Below, one piece after another: positions 13,420 through 14,630 of a stretch of DNA of 14,630 nt. Position 1 is the stretch's first letter; every line of letters starts with the position of its first letter. Under the pieces are notes generated by a model. That model searched no databases and was not told the DNA's origin. It saw only the letters and a list, made by a program, of their open reading frames with translations. Source of the DNA: an uncultured Prevotella sp. Lineage in GTDB: Bacteria > Bacteroidota > Bacteroidia > Bacteroidales > Bacteroidaceae. The DNA is taken from positions 1-14,630 of the forward strand of contig USFX01000047.1 of assembly GCA_900553965.1 (NCBI GenBank), given 5' to 3'. Made by a program: the position numbers and the translations under genes.

Positions 13420-14630
13420 AGAAGAATACATACGCGTGGGGACAACTTTGTATAAGATTGCCCAACAGCCTTTGGCTAATGGTACGACTGTTTTACGTCG
13501 TATTCCGTGGAGCTTCGGAACTATTAGACAAGATTATGGCAAGAACAATACTCCACCTGTAAAAAAGTACGATGGGTTTTGTACTGTTCCAAGTCACACC
13601 GATTATCATAAGGAGATAGATGGCTTTTACAACTTGTATGAGCCTATCGATCATATACCTGTCGAAGGAGATTTTTCTGATATTATAAAGTTGATGCATC
13701 ACATTTTCGGTGAACAATATGAACTTGGGATGGATTACATACAGTTGCTTTATACTCAGCCAACACAAAAACTGCCTATTCTGTTATTGGTGTCGGAAGA
13801 GCGAAACACAGGAAAGACTACTTTTTTGAATTTCCTCAAAGCGATATTTCAGGACAATGTCACGTTTAACACCAACGAGGATTTTCGCAGTCAGTTTAAT
13901 GCCGACTGGGCAGGAAGATTGTTAATTGTCGTTGACGAGGTTCTTCTAAGCAGACGGGAAGACTCGGAACGATTGAAGAATCTGAGCACAGCTCAAAGCT
14001 ATAAGATGGAAGCAAAGGGAAAAGACAGACAGGAAGTGAACTTTTATGCAAAGTTTGTATTGTGCTCAAATAACGAGTTGTTTCCTGTAATGATAGACCC
14101 TGGCGAAACTCGCTATTGGGTAAGAAAAGTGCAGCGGTTAGAAAGTGATGACACCAATTTTCTACAAAAGTTGAAAGAACAAATACCAGCATTCTTGTAT
14201 TATCTACAACACCGTACACTTTCCACTGTAAAAGAAAGTCGTATGTGGTTTAATCATGCACTTATCCGAACAGAAGCTTTGGAACGTATAATCCAATGTA
14301 ACCGTAATCACACAGAACTTGACCTCGTAGAGTTGTTGCGCGACATCATGGAAGGTCAAAATGTGAATAAGGTATCATTTATTCCGCAAGACCTACTGCC
14401 GTTGCTTACCTATAGTGGCGTAAAAGCTGAACTTTGGCAGATACGCAAAGTGGTGAAAGAACTTTGGCGATTGGCTCCTGCACCAAATGCTTTGTCATAC
14501 ACAACCTATCAATGTGATTATCCCAAATCCTCGCGGTTTTCACCTATAAGTAGGGTTGGACGCTACTATACTGTTACAAAGTTACTACAAAAAAGTGGAA
14601 TACGGAAGAATGAAGTAATAGAATTGATTT
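13406..14630 (+). CDS. Primase-helicase-like SF3 ATPase (DUF5906 type), 3' end missing
   Basis: The open frame from the ATG at 13406 runs for 408 codons without a stop to the window edge, so the gene is truncated by the window, not broken. It has a P-loop N-T-G-K-T-T (134-139), Walker B L-I-V-V-D-E (173-178), a superfamily-3-style sensor/motif C L-C-S-N-N-E (219-224) and a probable arginine finger in G-E-T-R-Y-W (R236). This pattern fits the primase-helicase proteins (DUF5906-like) of Bacteroidetes integrative elements, which would unwind DNA during replication of the excised circle. The N-terminal 100 residues are short and carry no primase motif that I can see. The start is supported by coupling with the HTH gene upstream. 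Confidence 0.82.
   Translation, partial: MENVKEEYIRVGTTLYKIAQQPLANGTTVLRRIPWSFGTIRQDYGKNNTPPVKKYDGFCTVPSHTDYHKEIDGFYNLYEPIDHIPVEGDFSDIIKLMHHIFGEQYELGMDYIQLLYTQPTQKLPILLLVSEERNTGKTTFLNFLKAIFQDNVTFNTNEDFRSQFNADWAGRLLIVVDEVLLSRREDSERLKNLSTAQSYKMEAKGKDRQEVNFYAKFVLCSNNELFPVMIDPGETRYWVRKVQRLESDDTNFLQKLKEQIPAFLYYLQHRTLSTVKESRMWFNHALIRTEALERIIQCNRNHTELDLVELLRDIMEGQNVNKVSFIPQDLLPLLTYSGVKAELWQIRKVVKELWRLAPAPNALSYTTYQCDYPKSSRFSPISRVGRYYTVTKLLQKSGIRKNEVIELI

Larger units (their letters stand above)
9912..14630 (+). mobile_element. Left part of an integrative element (right end outside window)
   Basis: Gene content changes just after the dnaK terminator to a tyrosine recombinase, HTH/excisionase-like proteins and a primase-helicase-like ATPase, all on the plus strand with tightly overlapping genes. 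The DNA is visibly more A+T-rich than the upstream genes. No transfer or mobilisation gene is visible before the window ends. The left boundary is inferred from the motif at 9912-9921 and is uncertain by perhaps 100 bases. Confidence 0.7.

Noticed and set aside
13493..14219. Minus-strand open frames in the right edge
   Set aside because: They oppose the primase-helicase frame, which is continuous from 13406 and carries ATPase motifs.

Overview
The window looks like a chromosomal segment of a Bacteroidales bacterium, most likely Prevotella or a close relative. The evidence is the repeated use of the Bacteroidetes promoter pattern (TTTG about 19-22 bases before TAnnTTTG), A/T-rich start regions without Shine-Dalgarno sequences, and the gene types: PepD-type dipeptidase, EEVK-ending DnaK, DUF4143-type ATPase and a Bacteroidales-style integrase module. 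No species can be fixed from the sequence alone.

Layout. Bases 1-536 hold no gene but are full of repeats: three degenerate 8-mers, a perfect 42-bp inverted repeat, and eight tandem 33-bp units. The ninth, truncated unit supplies the -33 box of a promoter that would yield an almost leaderless mRNA for an AAA ATPase (537-1847). A two-way terminator separates this from a convergent lipoprotein gene (1934-2791, minus). A divergent promoter pair then serves the lipoprotein and an LPG-synthase-TM/flippase-like membrane protein (2990-4033). Next comes a small four-helix-bundle (23S-IVP-like) gene (4131-4505). It is enclosed by a 22/25 inverted purine/pyrimidine repeat whose left copy lies inside the end of the membrane protein gene. 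pepD (4705-6165) follows, then a perfect 22-bp two-way terminator, a minus-strand exported protein with a BamE-like tail (6313-7608), and monocistronic dnaK (7875-9797) with its terminator.

From about 9,870 to the right edge the DNA is visibly richer in A+T and carries an integrative element. One tight operon encodes a zinc-finger/double-HTH protein, a tyrosine recombinase with all six catalytic residues, and two unrecognised helical proteins (10008-12873). After a gap with a 12-bp inverted repeat and a -7 box, a second unit encodes an HTH protein and a primase-helicase-like SF3 ATPase that runs off the window (13060-14630+). The first unit plausibly handles integration and excision, and the second replication of the excised form. 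A GTANNTTTGC motif at 9912-9921, the core used by CTnDOT-type integrases, is a candidate left end just after the dnaK terminator.

The most unusual features are the hairpin-forming tandem array feeding the ATPase promoter, the inverted-repeat-bounded four-helix-bundle cassette, and the two unknown genes in the integrase operon.
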